From a bacterium (GTDB lineage Bacteria > Zhuqueibacterota > Zhuqueibacteria > Residuimicrobiales > Krinioviventaceae): DNA of 64,000 nt. This document shows positions 43,101-51,105 of this stretch, piece after piece (the first letter of the stretch is position 1; every line of letters starts with the position of its first letter). The notes beneath the pieces are model-generated. The model did not search any database and was not told where the DNA came from. It saw only the letters and a program-made list of their open reading frames with translations. Location: assembly GCA_029561455.1 (NCBI GenBank), contig JAKQIY010000041.1, positions 1 to 64,000 of the forward strand. The letters run 5' to 3'. Position numbers and translations under genes: made by a program.

Positions 43101-45618
43101 TATAGCTAATGGTTAAATACGGCTGCACCAGGGTATAATCCATCGCCAGGGAACGGGCAATGGTGGAACTGGAACGATTGAGAATGCCCGGGTCGAGCGC
43201 ATCCGGTTCATTATATAGCTCGGCTTTTTCGGTTCCCTTGTAAGAATAGGCCAGACCCAGGGAATATAATACAGTTTGTTCCTTTGGATATTTCTTGACG
43301 AGCCCCTCATATTCCACCACCGCCTGGTCGATTTTACGCAAATAATACATACATTCAATGTAACCACGGTGGGCGTCCAGCGTGGATGGCGACATTTCTT
43401 TGGCGCGGGCATAACGTATCAACGCCAGGCTGAATTCCTGCATCTGTTTCAGTTCGTCGCCCGATTCCAGCAAGGCATCGAGTAATTTCTGCCATGCCTG
43501 GGTGTACAGGGCCGGTCGGCCGGTCTCAAACTTTTTATAGAGCTGTTCCAGCAGGGTGAAGGCCTGTAACTTTTCACCCATTTTTAACAACGCTTCGGCT
43601 TTGAACATTTGCGCGGTAAATACTTCATCTTCCAGATCGGGAAAAAGGGAAACGATCAGATCAAATTCCTGAATGGCTGAAGCATAATCGCCGGCGCGGT
43701 ACAATATCTCGCCGATGCGTTGCTGCGCTGCGGCCGCCAGCAGCGGAAACTGTGAATACTGGCCAACCAGTTCGCGATATTTGCCAACCAGTTGCGTCTC
43801 CCGCGTCACCTTAACCGTCAGCAGATCGAGGATCCGGTCGCGGGCCGGCACCATCCATTGCCGCTGTTCGGGGTAATTGATAACCACCTGCAGATAAGCA
43901 TTGATCACCTCTTCCTGGGCGGCAAAGCGTTTGAACACATCGCCGATCTTTAACTGGCTTTCGGCGCACTGTGACCGCTGCTGTGGAAATTCCCGCAATA
44001 CCTTCTGATATTCCCGGAACGCTCGGGCATCCTGCCCGGCTTTGAAAAGCAAATCGCCCATCATAATACGCGCGGCTGCTGCCGGCTCCGCCTGGTCTTT
44101 ATACTTGCTGTTAATAGCATCAAGTCCTGAAAGCAGCATTTCCAGGTTATCCTTGTGCCGGTTTTGCTGCGCCGTCATCCCCAACATCACCATTTCGGCA
44201 TAAGCGGTTATGATTCGCTCATCAGGATAATTATCCAATAATAATTGCAAAAATTTTGTGGCTTCATCGGGAAAGCCGATCAGATCGTAACACACGCCCA
44301 TTTCGTACAATGACTGCGCGGCCAGGGGATTATCGGTACCGTGAAAATCCAGCACCCGGCGGAACGCCAGGGCGCGATCCCACAAGATCAGTTGCTCGCG
44401 GTTGCTTAGAGTAGCAGGGTCCCAATCCAAAAACAGGGGGCCTAGCGTTTGCCGCGTCATTCTGGCCGGCAGGGCATAAGCTGTTACCGCCAGGTCATAT
44501 TGTTCCTGCGCAGTGTTCATCTGCGCAATATAACCCATAGCCGGGAACGACCACACATCCAGGTTGCCGCCACGGTCGGAAGTAAAATAGATACGGTTGT
44601 TGGCGCCTGACCAGGGCTGCATGGCATTTTCACCGCCGGAGGTCAACGGCATGGCATAATGCACCATGCGTAAATTAAAAGACCTGCCCAGCGCCTCCAG
44701 CATGGGGTTACTTGCCTGCGCCGTATCGACCGGGGATTCGTATACTTCAGCTTCCCAGACTATGGCGCGGTCTGCCGGGGAAAGACGCATATCGGCATTT
44801 GTATCGAAATGGTTGCGTAAAAAGGTCACATTTTTTGCGTTTGGGTTCCAGGTCGGAAAACCATCAATATCCGGCCCTTTGGTTATTTGCCAGGTGGGAC
44901 TTTCTCTTTTATCCCAAAGCAGGGTATCGTTGCCGGTGGGTTTGGGCCCTTTAAGATAGATAACAAAAATATCGCCGTTATTTTCGTTGCCGTCACGGAA
45001 TGAGGTAAAAGCAATAAAACGTAAATCCGTGCTCCATACCGGGTGGGTGCCGCCTAAAAAAGTCAACTGGCTGGTTTTGCCGGTATTATCGTTATGAAAC
45101 CACAATTCCTCGCGCCCGGTGCGATCCGAAACCCAGCACACCTTTTTACCATCCGGGGAAACGGCGGGATATCCATCGAGGCCCAGGTAATCGGTGAGGC
45201 GTTCCAGTTTATCTTTGGGATATAATTTACCTTTAACTTCCCGTAATTGAACCCGCCAAATATCGCCGGCGGCGTCGCTACGCTGTGAAACAAAAACAAT
45301 GGATTTTCCGTTCGGGCTCCACACCGGATAATAATCATCCGCTTTGTGCGTAGTGATCTGAATATCGCGTCCGCCCGCCGTCGGGCGTATCCAGATGTCA
45401 AAATTCCCGGATTGCCGCGATACATAGGTCATCCATTTGCCATCCGGGGAAATCCGCGCCGACAAATCGATATCCGGGTGTGTGGTTACCTGTTGATAAT
45501 CCAGGCTCTTTTTGTCAACCGCCTGCGAAAATACCCGGCTTCCATTCAGGCCGGATATTTGGAGAATAATGAACAAAAGAACTGTTCTTTTTATACCGGT
45601 TAAAGCGCTTTTTTTCAT
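37165..45618 (-). CDS. Exported giant protein: TolB-like propeller, TPRs, inactive CHAT, TPRs, active CHAT protease
   Basis: CHAT domains are separase/caspase-like Cys proteases. In order: a signal peptide (about 1-32); a PD40/TolB-type propeller of about 40-370 (ISPDGKWMTYVSRQSG, WSPNGKSIVFVSQRSD); TPR-like helices of about 410-1480; a first CHAT-like domain of about 1560-1835; more TPRs to about 2440; a final CHAT domain of about 2510-2817. The final one has the dyad His2683 (LFSCHGQYD) and Cys2728 (MSACETGLG). In the first domain the aligned sites are Thr1721 (YMSVTGDW) and Phe1765 (YIGFENS), so it is a pseudo-protease. This matches the two-domain plan of eukaryotic separase. There is no T9SS domain, so it is probably periplasmic. 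It lies 24 bp after the YdbL-like gene. Substrate unknown. Confidence 0.88.
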   Translation of the reverse strand: MKKSALTGIKRTVLLFIILQISGLNGSRVFSQAVDKKSLDYQQVTTHPDIDLSARISPDGKWMTYVSRQSGNFDIWIRPTAGGRDIQITTHKADDYYPVWSPNGKSIVFVSQRSDAAGDIWRVQLREVKGKLYPKDKLERLTDYLGLDGYPAVSPDGKKVCWVSDRTGREELWFHNDNTGKTSQLTFLGGTHPVWSTDLRFIAFTSFRDGNENNGDIFVIYLKGPKPTGNDTLLWDKRESPTWQITKGPDIDGFPTWNPNAKNVTFLRNHFDTNADMRLSPADRAIVWEAEVYESPVDTAQASNPMLEALGRSFNLRMVHYAMPLTSGGENAMQPWSGANNRIYFTSDRGGNLDVWSFPAMGYIAQMNTAQEQYDLAVTAYALPARMTRQTLGPLFLDWDPATLSNREQLILWDRALAFRRVLDFHGTDNPLAAQSLYEMGVCYDLIGFPDEATKFLQLLLDNYPDERIITAYAEMVMLGMTAQQNRHKDNLEMLLSGLDAINSKYKDQAEPAAAARIMMGDLLFKAGQDARAFREYQKVLREFPQQRSQCAESQLKIGDVFKRFAAQEEVINAYLQVVINYPEQRQWMVPARDRILDLLTVKVTRETQLVGKYRELVGQYSQFPLLAAAAQQRIGEILYRAGDYASAIQEFDLIVSLFPDLEDEVFTAQMFKAEALLKMGEKLQAFTLLEQLYKKFETGRPALYTQAWQKLLDALLESGDELKQMQEFSLALIRYARAKEMSPSTLDAHRGYIECMYYLRKIDQAVVEYEGLVKKYPKEQTVLYSLGLAYSYKGTEKAELYNEPDALDPGILNRSSSTIARSLAMDYTLVQPYLTISYNYEMMEQALQRQRAKPKSFFTRAKEMIEAPFISLYNTITFAKLDAPRGYYERAIHELTKAIGLNDERQDPELEANLALNLANNYYNLGEFGFENAYKYYHIKLALDSTFFDEQREALIFERMGHCALVVEDLERGPRYLKRAIKLYKEQGNEWHVLLNNSRLALLYQIGDINEYAIEYFQSAAEMQKRKNMYDELMRSYRSIAYNYLMLDEPKDAIYYAQLAIDLLESGKVKEVKNEASRVKLGILGLYMPLPFLDLSKMASGAALKLTTNDERALVFSILGNSYAREKNYSEAISYLQKKMDLYKKRKDYEANATFLNNIGFLYFLKGDYANSWNYFLQSFEVSKKRDIKRGVIINSTNLAKIVLALNAGLQEGQLDYSLVGNDLRRYHDIAAEKINDALAATQDEEARYAQLKCNLYRYLADFSLISFTNPETQDKAANINATMTFLNNASYTKTYLEEALRISREYELDYDECSVNYELGRLYMKLRNADESFSYLNASRKLAIRNAYYDLLWRIDTDLGDLLSIMDLSVKRKYAIQWDAYEYFNEAIEVMQSYPEKIGGANAATVRLEHQIPYRRAIKYLVEEGDFQEALAFSERLRANLYLDIVSGENIELRKERHKIYYGNAKYLQNKINELQITLLKYKNQYNIPYSQIVATRAELEEYRQEYQGLLESAREEVPELETLVRVNPVGVKQVQDRLQEREAILYIDSQEDQALVWLITTAQITFNSVPVSANELSMQFRQLNADIKSGKDPRTAETAIASLLTPLQAIQDQVDHVIIIPSLDAVLAPWAVLLQGLNPERQPLPFVVCSSLSDYYFSIDKRKIPGQRVFFASLQDTHNQLKEYGYTVALPLSSTQPNSFSEQIQPMTMSDLIYMSVTGDWNAIDPARSRMGFRIKQSSAAVFSSIDLYKMSLNAGLVYIGFENSVPFNRYNEPFIAWERAFRYAGAPSMLVTLWETTPQENAEFITQFYQKIQGMPVAEALRATQAGFREQGKPPSFWGRFQLYGFGGMSEVEETRYAVEGFETQVRRGHSAFELGEWTDAIRFYESAAQMAELKKDEQSVRLLQQRILETAVNGGLWDKAIETQLAQIDKAQKQNNVSGIASGYSNLAFFYTQKGDYDNGIAAKAKFSELAERYGLKEEEAKSLRETGLIYERGGKYATAIEFFTQAKEKFQSINKPAGVAQCLRDIGRINFVYYDNYYDAMQVQQQALEIFRSLGPSPDLVDALHNLGITAEKMANYQQALQYQQEALQISSAANSRKLIGLSKQYLANVYWKTGDFQNALTNQNQALEIFQDLNDEKLLQVGYATRGLIALSLGQAQPAMEFELQALELASARNDKSDQATIYKNIGMIQRTMGRDDLALSSFEQAAAIDSTIGSRRGLAYDFRNIASIYIARKELATARNYCDRSMQISSDIGDRRNQAQCQLEYGRLHFLNNKPDSARVYFNLAAAAANRLFIPDIEWRAYKNLAETDTLQKNTDDAIRNYYLALDVIEKMRARIKVEEYASGFVDDKMEVYGALISLLFNNNRGGDALMLVERAKSRSFLDLLGNKKIAFKNGVDEAIGDSLQTQMQALQSKLFYLRTSADSVHARQALALEAEMDMLKNAYTAHLLKLQETNPQLSDMMSVNPWPLEKIQAMLPDSAAILEFYFYKDYLYSWFVRWDHYVFKKQQVNEQQVVQEIFDLRQALEKQLSITKWSQELYNVFFAPWESDLAAVKQVVIIPQGQMHYLPFAVLQDQMGEFFGLKKANSIAPSATVYGFCMARGDSLLTRDRRSMPLLAFGNPDLGDKSWSLPFASLEVNAMTRYYPTVNSFFEKRASETNFLDQHEYPPLLLFSCHGQYDDANPMLSALLLAPDSSNDGRLEAHEIFSLNLDAFVVAMSACETGLGAIHGGDEVIGLSRSFIYAGTASLLSSLWKVDDLATAVLIKRFFRYLAEGKSRAEALQLAQKVVYTEINPYPAFWGAFTITGDFR

Positions 45619-45642
45619 ATTTGGTAAATATCTCCAAATCGT

Positions 45643-46203
45643 TTACTTTTTCTCCGTCCATGAACCATCGGACTTTTGCATTAACGTGCCGGAAGGTGAA
45701 TTATCGTAATTGAGTTTGAAAAATATCTGGTTTCGCTCTTCTTCATTTGCCTCTGCCGCCGATTGGTTGATGGCAATTATTCTCTCGTATACAACTTCAC
45801 GATCCTGGTTCTCTTCGGCAATGACCTGGTCGACCAGGCGCTTATAATCGGCGTCGCCGGTATATTTTTCGGTCGGCACAACTTCCAGGTAACCTTTATT
45901 ATTTTCGCCAACGACCTTATCGCGTTTAAATTCATCAATCTCATCCTTGTTGAATTTGCGGTTCTGCACCGCATCCAGCACCTGTTTGCGCTGCGCCGAG
46001 ATTACCCCGGTTTGTCCGCCGCCAATGGAACGGGTGGAAGCGATCACCCAGCTATCGCTTTCAATTTGCTGATAAACGCCCAGCACCTGGTTTTCCAGGG
46101 TGGTTTTTTCACCGGTAATATTAAATTCCGGCACCTGAACGCTGCAACCCAAAATCACCATAGCCAGCGCTAATAATACCCCATAATATTGTGAATAACG
46201 CAT
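45643..46203 (-). CDS. YdbL-like (DUF1318) lipoprotein
   Basis: The 186-residue protein has a lipobox (LAMVILGCSVQ). The C-terminal half follows YdbL of E. coli: KVVGENNKGYLEVVP (YdbL has a GRVGET..GYL motif), then a helical segment with LVDQVIAEENQDREVVYERI, and the end MQKSDGSWTEKK (YdbL ends in a similar NGKWVRK). In E. coli ydbH, ynbE and ydbL form an operon for phospholipid transport to the outer membrane; here the upstream gene is a YdbH-like AsmA protein. The ATG at 46203 has GGAGG 5 nt upstream; the start ten codons earlier is rejected. Confidence 0.82.
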   Translation of the reverse strand: MRYSQYYGVLLALAMVILGCSVQVPEFNITGEKTTLENQVLGVYQQIESDSWVIASTRSIGGGQTGVISAQRKQVLDAVQNRKFNKDEIDEFKRDKVVGENNKGYLEVVPTEKYTGDADYKRLVDQVIAEENQDREVVYERIIAINQSAAEANEEERNQIFFKLNYDNSPSGTLMQKSDGSWTEKK

Positions 46204-46234
46204 TTTAACCTCCAAAACACTGCATACATGCACA

Positions 46235-49200
46235 TTAACTTTTTAAACTGGCGGTCTTGGCGAGCGCCATTTGAATAAAGAAATTGATCGGTTTCCGATT
46301 CAATTCAATCTTGCTGCCGCTCAGCTTGGCCGGAAAATACCATGGCTGGGAAAAATCTATAAATGTATAAAAGAATCCATATTTAAATGAAAACGTGAAC
46401 AGTTGCGGTTTAAAGCCCAGGTTGATGAGCCGCCGGGTCGTGCGAATGCCGGAATCCACACCTTCCGGGTCCAGAGAACGCAGTAAATTATCCGCCACTT
46501 TGGGACCAATCTCGGTAATATAGAAATCACCTTTAATATCCAAACCCTGGGCAATGTTCAAGCCGGTGCCGGAGAATTGTGCATTGGCGTTGATAACCCC
46601 CAAACTTTTATCGCGCTTGATTCCCGCCAGTAACAAGTCGGAATTAATGCCGGAAAAATGCCCGGAAAGCTGATAGGTTGCCTGGTTAATATCGCCCCCA
46701 GCCAGGTTAATGGAAATGCGCCCGCCAATATTACCGCCATACACCGATCCGTAATACGATGGTATATCAATGCGGCCCCGGCCCAGGATCGCTTCCATAT
46801 TAAAATTGTCGATCTCGTATCCTGCCGCCTGAATTTTACCAATAGATAAATAGGAAACTTCGGGTAGAGTCTGCCGGTAATATGGCCGGTATACCAGGTA
46901 ATCGACCGAGCCGTCGGTAGGCGTCAGAATCGGCGGTTTTTCACTTTCCAGAAATATCTGGTTCACCAGATCGAGCGCCTGGTCAAATTTGAGATCGGCG
47001 TTAATATCCTGCACGCGGGTTTGCTGCGGCAGAAATAAGGTTAAATTTTTCGTTTTAAGTGAGCCGGACAGGTTGAGCAAGGCGGTATCCATATTCACCT
47101 GCACCAGCAGATCGGTCACGCCGCGCACCACAAATTCCGGGGTAATCTTGAGCGAATCCGGGGCATCCTGCTTGAACCACAACATGGCGGCAATTTGCGG
47201 ATTGGTATCCACATTGTTAATATCGGCATTAAAAGACCCGCCGGCCTTGAGATCGGGTAAATTGATTTTGCCTTTATTTACCTGAAAAGACAACATGTCT
47301 TTGCTGGTAACTTCCAAAGCAATACTGTTGTTCAACAGCATCGAGGCTTTGCTCAACATATCCGTATGCACTGTATCTATATTCAGAGCCACTTTTACCA
47401 GGGTGTTCATTGCGGAATTGAGGTCCGCAACCACATCCAGCTTGATCCCGCCTATATCAACCAATTGCGAAGGATATGTTACCCCGGTTTGGTTGGTAAA
47501 CAAGTGAGCATTGACCTGGTAATCGAGGGTCTTGGGCTTTACCTTACCGGTCATAACAGCTTCGAGCTGGGTATTGCCGGTTACTTTGAGATCTGCAAAT
47601 TGCTGCCGCAGGCGGTCGGGCAGCCAGTCGAAAATAGCGGCATGCCTGAGCAGCAGGTTTTCCAGTTTCATTTCGACTTTTTCCTTGCCACCCTGCACGA
47701 CGCGGCCGCTGGCCCTGGCGGTCAACAGATCATTTAATTGCATGGTCAGGCTTTTCAAACGGATATTTTGAAACAAGGTATCGGCGCCAAGATCGGCATT
47801 AGCCAGAAAATATATGGAAGGCAGAGTTTCCTGTTCATATTCAAATGGAACGACCAGGGAATCGGTTACAAATTTTATCCGCGCGGTAATATCGTCAATA
47901 CTTTTGATCGTAAAACTAGTCTGCAATTCACCGCGGGTTTGCACCGGCGAGGGGAAATTTTTGGTATCGATATTGGTTATAGCTATTTCCCCGGCGCCGG
48001 AGATACTTTTTATAGTGTTTGAATTATTAATATGTATCTGCGAGTTTAAATTTGTTCCCAGGGCGTTGGCAATTGAAAAATTGACATCGGCAAAGCGGGG
48101 CAGCATTTTATCATTTAATCCCGCATTCATGGTCAGTAAAATTTTCCCGGTATAGGCAGCAAGAGTGTCCGAAATAGCATAAAACGTAGAATCTATAGAA
48201 AGCGTCGTGTTCAGGTTAAGGCCGGCGATGCCGTTTAAAACCAGTTTGCCGGATGCCTCGGCAGAAAAATTCAGCTTTTCCAACTCTGCCTGTCCTTTAT
48301 CCATTGTTACCCCAAAATCCAGGAACTCTACTTTGGTATGAAAGTTCAGGCCGCTGCCGGGGAGGCTGTCCGGTGGAGTGCCGGAAAACCAGGTATCTTT
48401 TAAAACCAGCGCCGCATTTTGATTATGAAAGGCAAGTTCCGGCAACAGTGAATCGGCAACAAACAATTTACCCAAAGTCATTACCTGTTCAACAGGCACT
48501 GCACAATGTTCTATCCGGGCCGAGACTTGCGGCGAGGTGGTGGAGATAAACTTTTGCACCTCGGCAGTCAATCCCAGCCATTTTTTATCATCCACACTCA
48601 CGTTCATCCTGGTAAGCCGTGCTTTTTCCGCGTTCACATTCACAACGGCGGACAAATCCAGGTTCAGCGAAAAAGGCATTTGTAAAGAACTGAAATTGGG
48701 TATAGCCGTTGATGCAAAAAATAATTGCTCCAGCAACAACCTGGCGTCCAGCGTCACGGAATCGAGCGTTACAACGTTGAGTTCTGTAGCCAGATCGATA
48801 TTCCCGTTTACAGACATATTGCCGGTTTTAGCCGAAACCTGTTCAAAAGAAAAGTCGGCATTCTCCGAATTGATCTTGAAAGCTCCTCTTAACAGACTGT
48901 CGTTTGCCAGGATATTGCCACGGGGAACCGTGATCTGATCTATGTAGACGTCCAGGTCCTCAAGAAATACTTTTTGGGTCAGGGAAGAATCCTGCGTGGT
49001 AATTTTTATTTGCGCATCTTTGATGCGTAACTTGTTCAGTTCCAGAGCCAGGGGAGAGACCGGTTGCGCTACGGAATCCGGCTTTACTTTTTGGGTGGTA
49101 TCCGGCGCCAGGGTTAAAAACGCTTCAATTTGCGGGGTATCCAGGATTACTTCGCTGATGCGCAATTCCTTTTTCAACAGGCGTTTCAAGCTGTATTTTA

Positions 49201-49546
49201 ACCGCACCGATTTTACAGCGGCAAAATCCACCGGAAAAGGCGGGTTTACTGCCGTTGCCAGAGAATCCGGCAGCTTTTCCAGCCGGACATTGGTCAATTC
49301 CACGCCGGTCAATGGGTTGATATGAATTTTATCTATGACCAGTTTGCGGGAAAAACTTGTTTCTACAAATTGCGCGGCTTTGGCTTTAACATAATCCGAT
49401 GGAACTACAAACCGGAACAGGATTACCAGCAATAACAGAATGAACACAATAGTTAATCCGAGCACACCAAGAAAACGCAGGAAAAACAGCGCTAACCGCC
49501 GCAGGAATGACTTTTTTGCGGACTTTTCTTTTACCTTTTTTGCCAT
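46235..49546 (-). CDS. AsmA/YdbH-like membrane-anchored envelope protein
   Basis: The 1103 residues begin with a basic tail and one membrane helix (FLGVLGLTIVFILLLLVILF), then an AsmA-type chorein-like start (VKAKAAQFVETSFSRKLVID) and long repeated beta strands to the end (INPLTGVELTNVRLEKL, LNLDLSAVVNVNAEK, YEIDNFNMEAILGRG). Such proteins form periplasm-spanning grooves that move phospholipid between membranes. The YdbL-like lipoprotein directly downstream makes YdbH the closest comparison, although the whole sequence is only generally AsmA-like. Start ATG 49546 has only AGGG about 10 nt upstream. It heads a run of four same-strand genes ending with GH5. Confidence 0.8.
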   Translation of the reverse strand: MAKKVKEKSAKKSFLRRLALFFLRFLGVLGLTIVFILLLLVILFRFVVPSDYVKAKAAQFVETSFSRKLVIDKIHINPLTGVELTNVRLEKLPDSLATAVNPPFPVDFAAVKSVRLKYSLKRLLKKELRISEVILDTPQIEAFLTLAPDTTQKVKPDSVAQPVSPLALELNKLRIKDAQIKITTQDSSLTQKVFLEDLDVYIDQITVPRGNILANDSLLRGAFKINSENADFSFEQVSAKTGNMSVNGNIDLATELNVVTLDSVTLDARLLLEQLFFASTAIPNFSSLQMPFSLNLDLSAVVNVNAEKARLTRMNVSVDDKKWLGLTAEVQKFISTTSPQVSARIEHCAVPVEQVMTLGKLFVADSLLPELAFHNQNAALVLKDTWFSGTPPDSLPGSGLNFHTKVEFLDFGVTMDKGQAELEKLNFSAEASGKLVLNGIAGLNLNTTLSIDSTFYAISDTLAAYTGKILLTMNAGLNDKMLPRFADVNFSIANALGTNLNSQIHINNSNTIKSISGAGEIAITNIDTKNFPSPVQTRGELQTSFTIKSIDDITARIKFVTDSLVVPFEYEQETLPSIYFLANADLGADTLFQNIRLKSLTMQLNDLLTARASGRVVQGGKEKVEMKLENLLLRHAAIFDWLPDRLRQQFADLKVTGNTQLEAVMTGKVKPKTLDYQVNAHLFTNQTGVTYPSQLVDIGGIKLDVVADLNSAMNTLVKVALNIDTVHTDMLSKASMLLNNSIALEVTSKDMLSFQVNKGKINLPDLKAGGSFNADINNVDTNPQIAAMLWFKQDAPDSLKITPEFVVRGVTDLLVQVNMDTALLNLSGSLKTKNLTLFLPQQTRVQDINADLKFDQALDLVNQIFLESEKPPILTPTDGSVDYLVYRPYYRQTLPEVSYLSIGKIQAAGYEIDNFNMEAILGRGRIDIPSYYGSVYGGNIGGRISINLAGGDINQATYQLSGHFSGINSDLLLAGIKRDKSLGVINANAQFSGTGLNIAQGLDIKGDFYITEIGPKVADNLLRSLDPEGVDSGIRTTRRLINLGFKPQLFTFSFKYGFFYTFIDFSQPWYFPAKLSGSKIELNRKPINFFIQMALAKTASLKS

Positions 49547-49677
49547 GGTTGCTTAACCCTGGTATAGTGTTAAAACATGTTTTTATCCGGGTTGGTTTAA
49601 CCGGGGTGTTTAAATAAAAAATATTCAAGTAAACTGTTTTTTAGCAAATAGTATAAACACTCTATTTTCTTAATCAA

Positions 49678-51105
49678 TCAACCCACTTTATCATAAAGAT
49701 AACCGCCGGTTATCGTTTGCGGTTCCGGGTGGCGTTCCAGGAACTCTTTTTCATTCATCGCTACCAGTGGGCTGATTTCTATAACATCCAGAACGTTGCC
49801 GGCTTTGTCGCGTTTTACCGGAATTCCGGCCTTTTCAAGCCAGGAACCGAACAGATTTTCCAGATCCTGGCGCGCCTGTTCCGGCGAGTCCTGTCCTTCT
49901 TTGTTTTTAATTGGACTGAAATCTTGTTTGCGATCCGTTTCCTGCACCATTATCGTTTCGGCAAACGGCAGTGCATCAAATATAAACTGTTCAAACTTGT
50001 AACCGTTAGGTTTTTCCGGTTTTTCCTGGTTACCGAAAGCATCAATCCAGGGTATTTTTTTATGGGCAAGGTGATATGGTAAACTGATATTTTCATCTTT
50101 TAAACGCCGCAAAAAGCTGACGTTAAAAACATGTATTGCTATACTGCCCTGACCAAACACCAGCCGGCCATCAGCATTTCGGGCTTCCATTTCCTGTTCC
50201 GAAAGCTCGGTATATTCAATAACCACATTTTTGCCGTTGACCTGGCCAATGTTACCCAGCTTTTCATACGGATCGCTTTTATACACGGTTTTAGCGGACA
50301 TTTCCGCCCCTTTTAAAACATGGTTGCCGATAAATACCGGGTCACACACTCTAGTCAGGGGGCTGTCTACCTGGAAATAAAAAATATACTCAATGCCGCG
50401 CTTTTCCATATCCTCAAGGATCTGGTTTTTAAACATCGCCCGCAGTAAACCGCCATGACCGTCCGGGGCGACGCTTAATTTACCCTTTTCTTCAAGGAAC
50501 ATTTTTCCGCCATCGCTCAACGCCGGCAGCATTCCCTGCCGGAAAAAAAGTATGGTTTCCCGGTCTTTGCCAAAAAATTGTTTTTGGGCAAAGAACTCTG
50601 TAGTTTGTGAATAATTCAATTCACTGGTCATAATATAAAATGGAATAACTGTCTGTAACCTTCGTTCCAAAGCCAGTATTTTTTCCGTATGGTATTGAAA
50701 CAGGGTTCTGCCGGTAACCGGCCCCACCGGGAAAGTGCCTTTCGGACCATCGTATCCGAGGCGGGTGCCCTGGCCGCCGGCCACCAGCATAACCGCGACC
50801 TTTCCCTGTGCGATTGTTTGTTCACCGCAGGCGCGCGCCCGGTCAACACCGGCAATTTCTTCCGGCGTTTTGGGTAATTCTATTACCTGCAAGGGCTGCA
50901 AGGTTCCGGGGACATACTGGCCGGTCTGTTGTTTATTTTGCAATAGAGAGCGGCAATACTCCAGCAGTTTGAAATCAATTTCATTAACCTGGTGGAGCAA
51001 TACCTGTTGCTGCTGTTCGTCCAGTTGGTCAAAAAACTGTAAAATATGTTCCTGACCGTAACGCTTTAGCTCTTGTACAAGTTGATTAATATTGCTTTTA
51101 TCCAT
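49678..51105 (-). CDS. UDPGP-family UDP-sugar pyrophosphorylase (UDP-GlcNAc/UDP-glucose type)
   Basis: This is a eukaryotic-type UTP-sugar-1-phosphate uridylyltransferase. The signature VMLVAGGQGTRLGYDGPKG is followed by FYIMTSELNYSQTTEFF, the Gly-rich substrate loop APDGHGGLLRAM, FYFQVDSPLTRVCDPVFIG and the GYKFEQFIFD segment, all typical of the UDP-N-acetylglucosamine pyrophosphorylase branch. It makes UDP-sugar for cell-wall or glycogen-type glycans. The ATG at 51105 lies inside the last codons of lon, an 8-nt overlap, so translation is probably coupled. The ORF can be extended five codons upstream with an ATG, but the shorter start fits the overlap and family. Confidence 0.87.
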   Translation of the reverse strand: MDKSNINQLVQELKRYGQEHILQFFDQLDEQQQQVLLHQVNEIDFKLLEYCRSLLQNKQQTGQYVPGTLQPLQVIELPKTPEEIAGVDRARACGEQTIAQGKVAVMLVAGGQGTRLGYDGPKGTFPVGPVTGRTLFQYHTEKILALERRLQTVIPFYIMTSELNYSQTTEFFAQKQFFGKDRETILFFRQGMLPALSDGGKMFLEEKGKLSVAPDGHGGLLRAMFKNQILEDMEKRGIEYIFYFQVDSPLTRVCDPVFIGNHVLKGAEMSAKTVYKSDPYEKLGNIGQVNGKNVVIEYTELSEQEMEARNADGRLVFGQGSIAIHVFNVSFLRRLKDENISLPYHLAHKKIPWIDAFGNQEKPEKPNGYKFEQFIFDALPFAETIMVQETDRKQDFSPIKNKEGQDSPEQARQDLENLFGSWLEKAGIPVKRDKAGNVLDVIEISPLVAMNEKEFLERHPEPQTITGGYLYDKVG

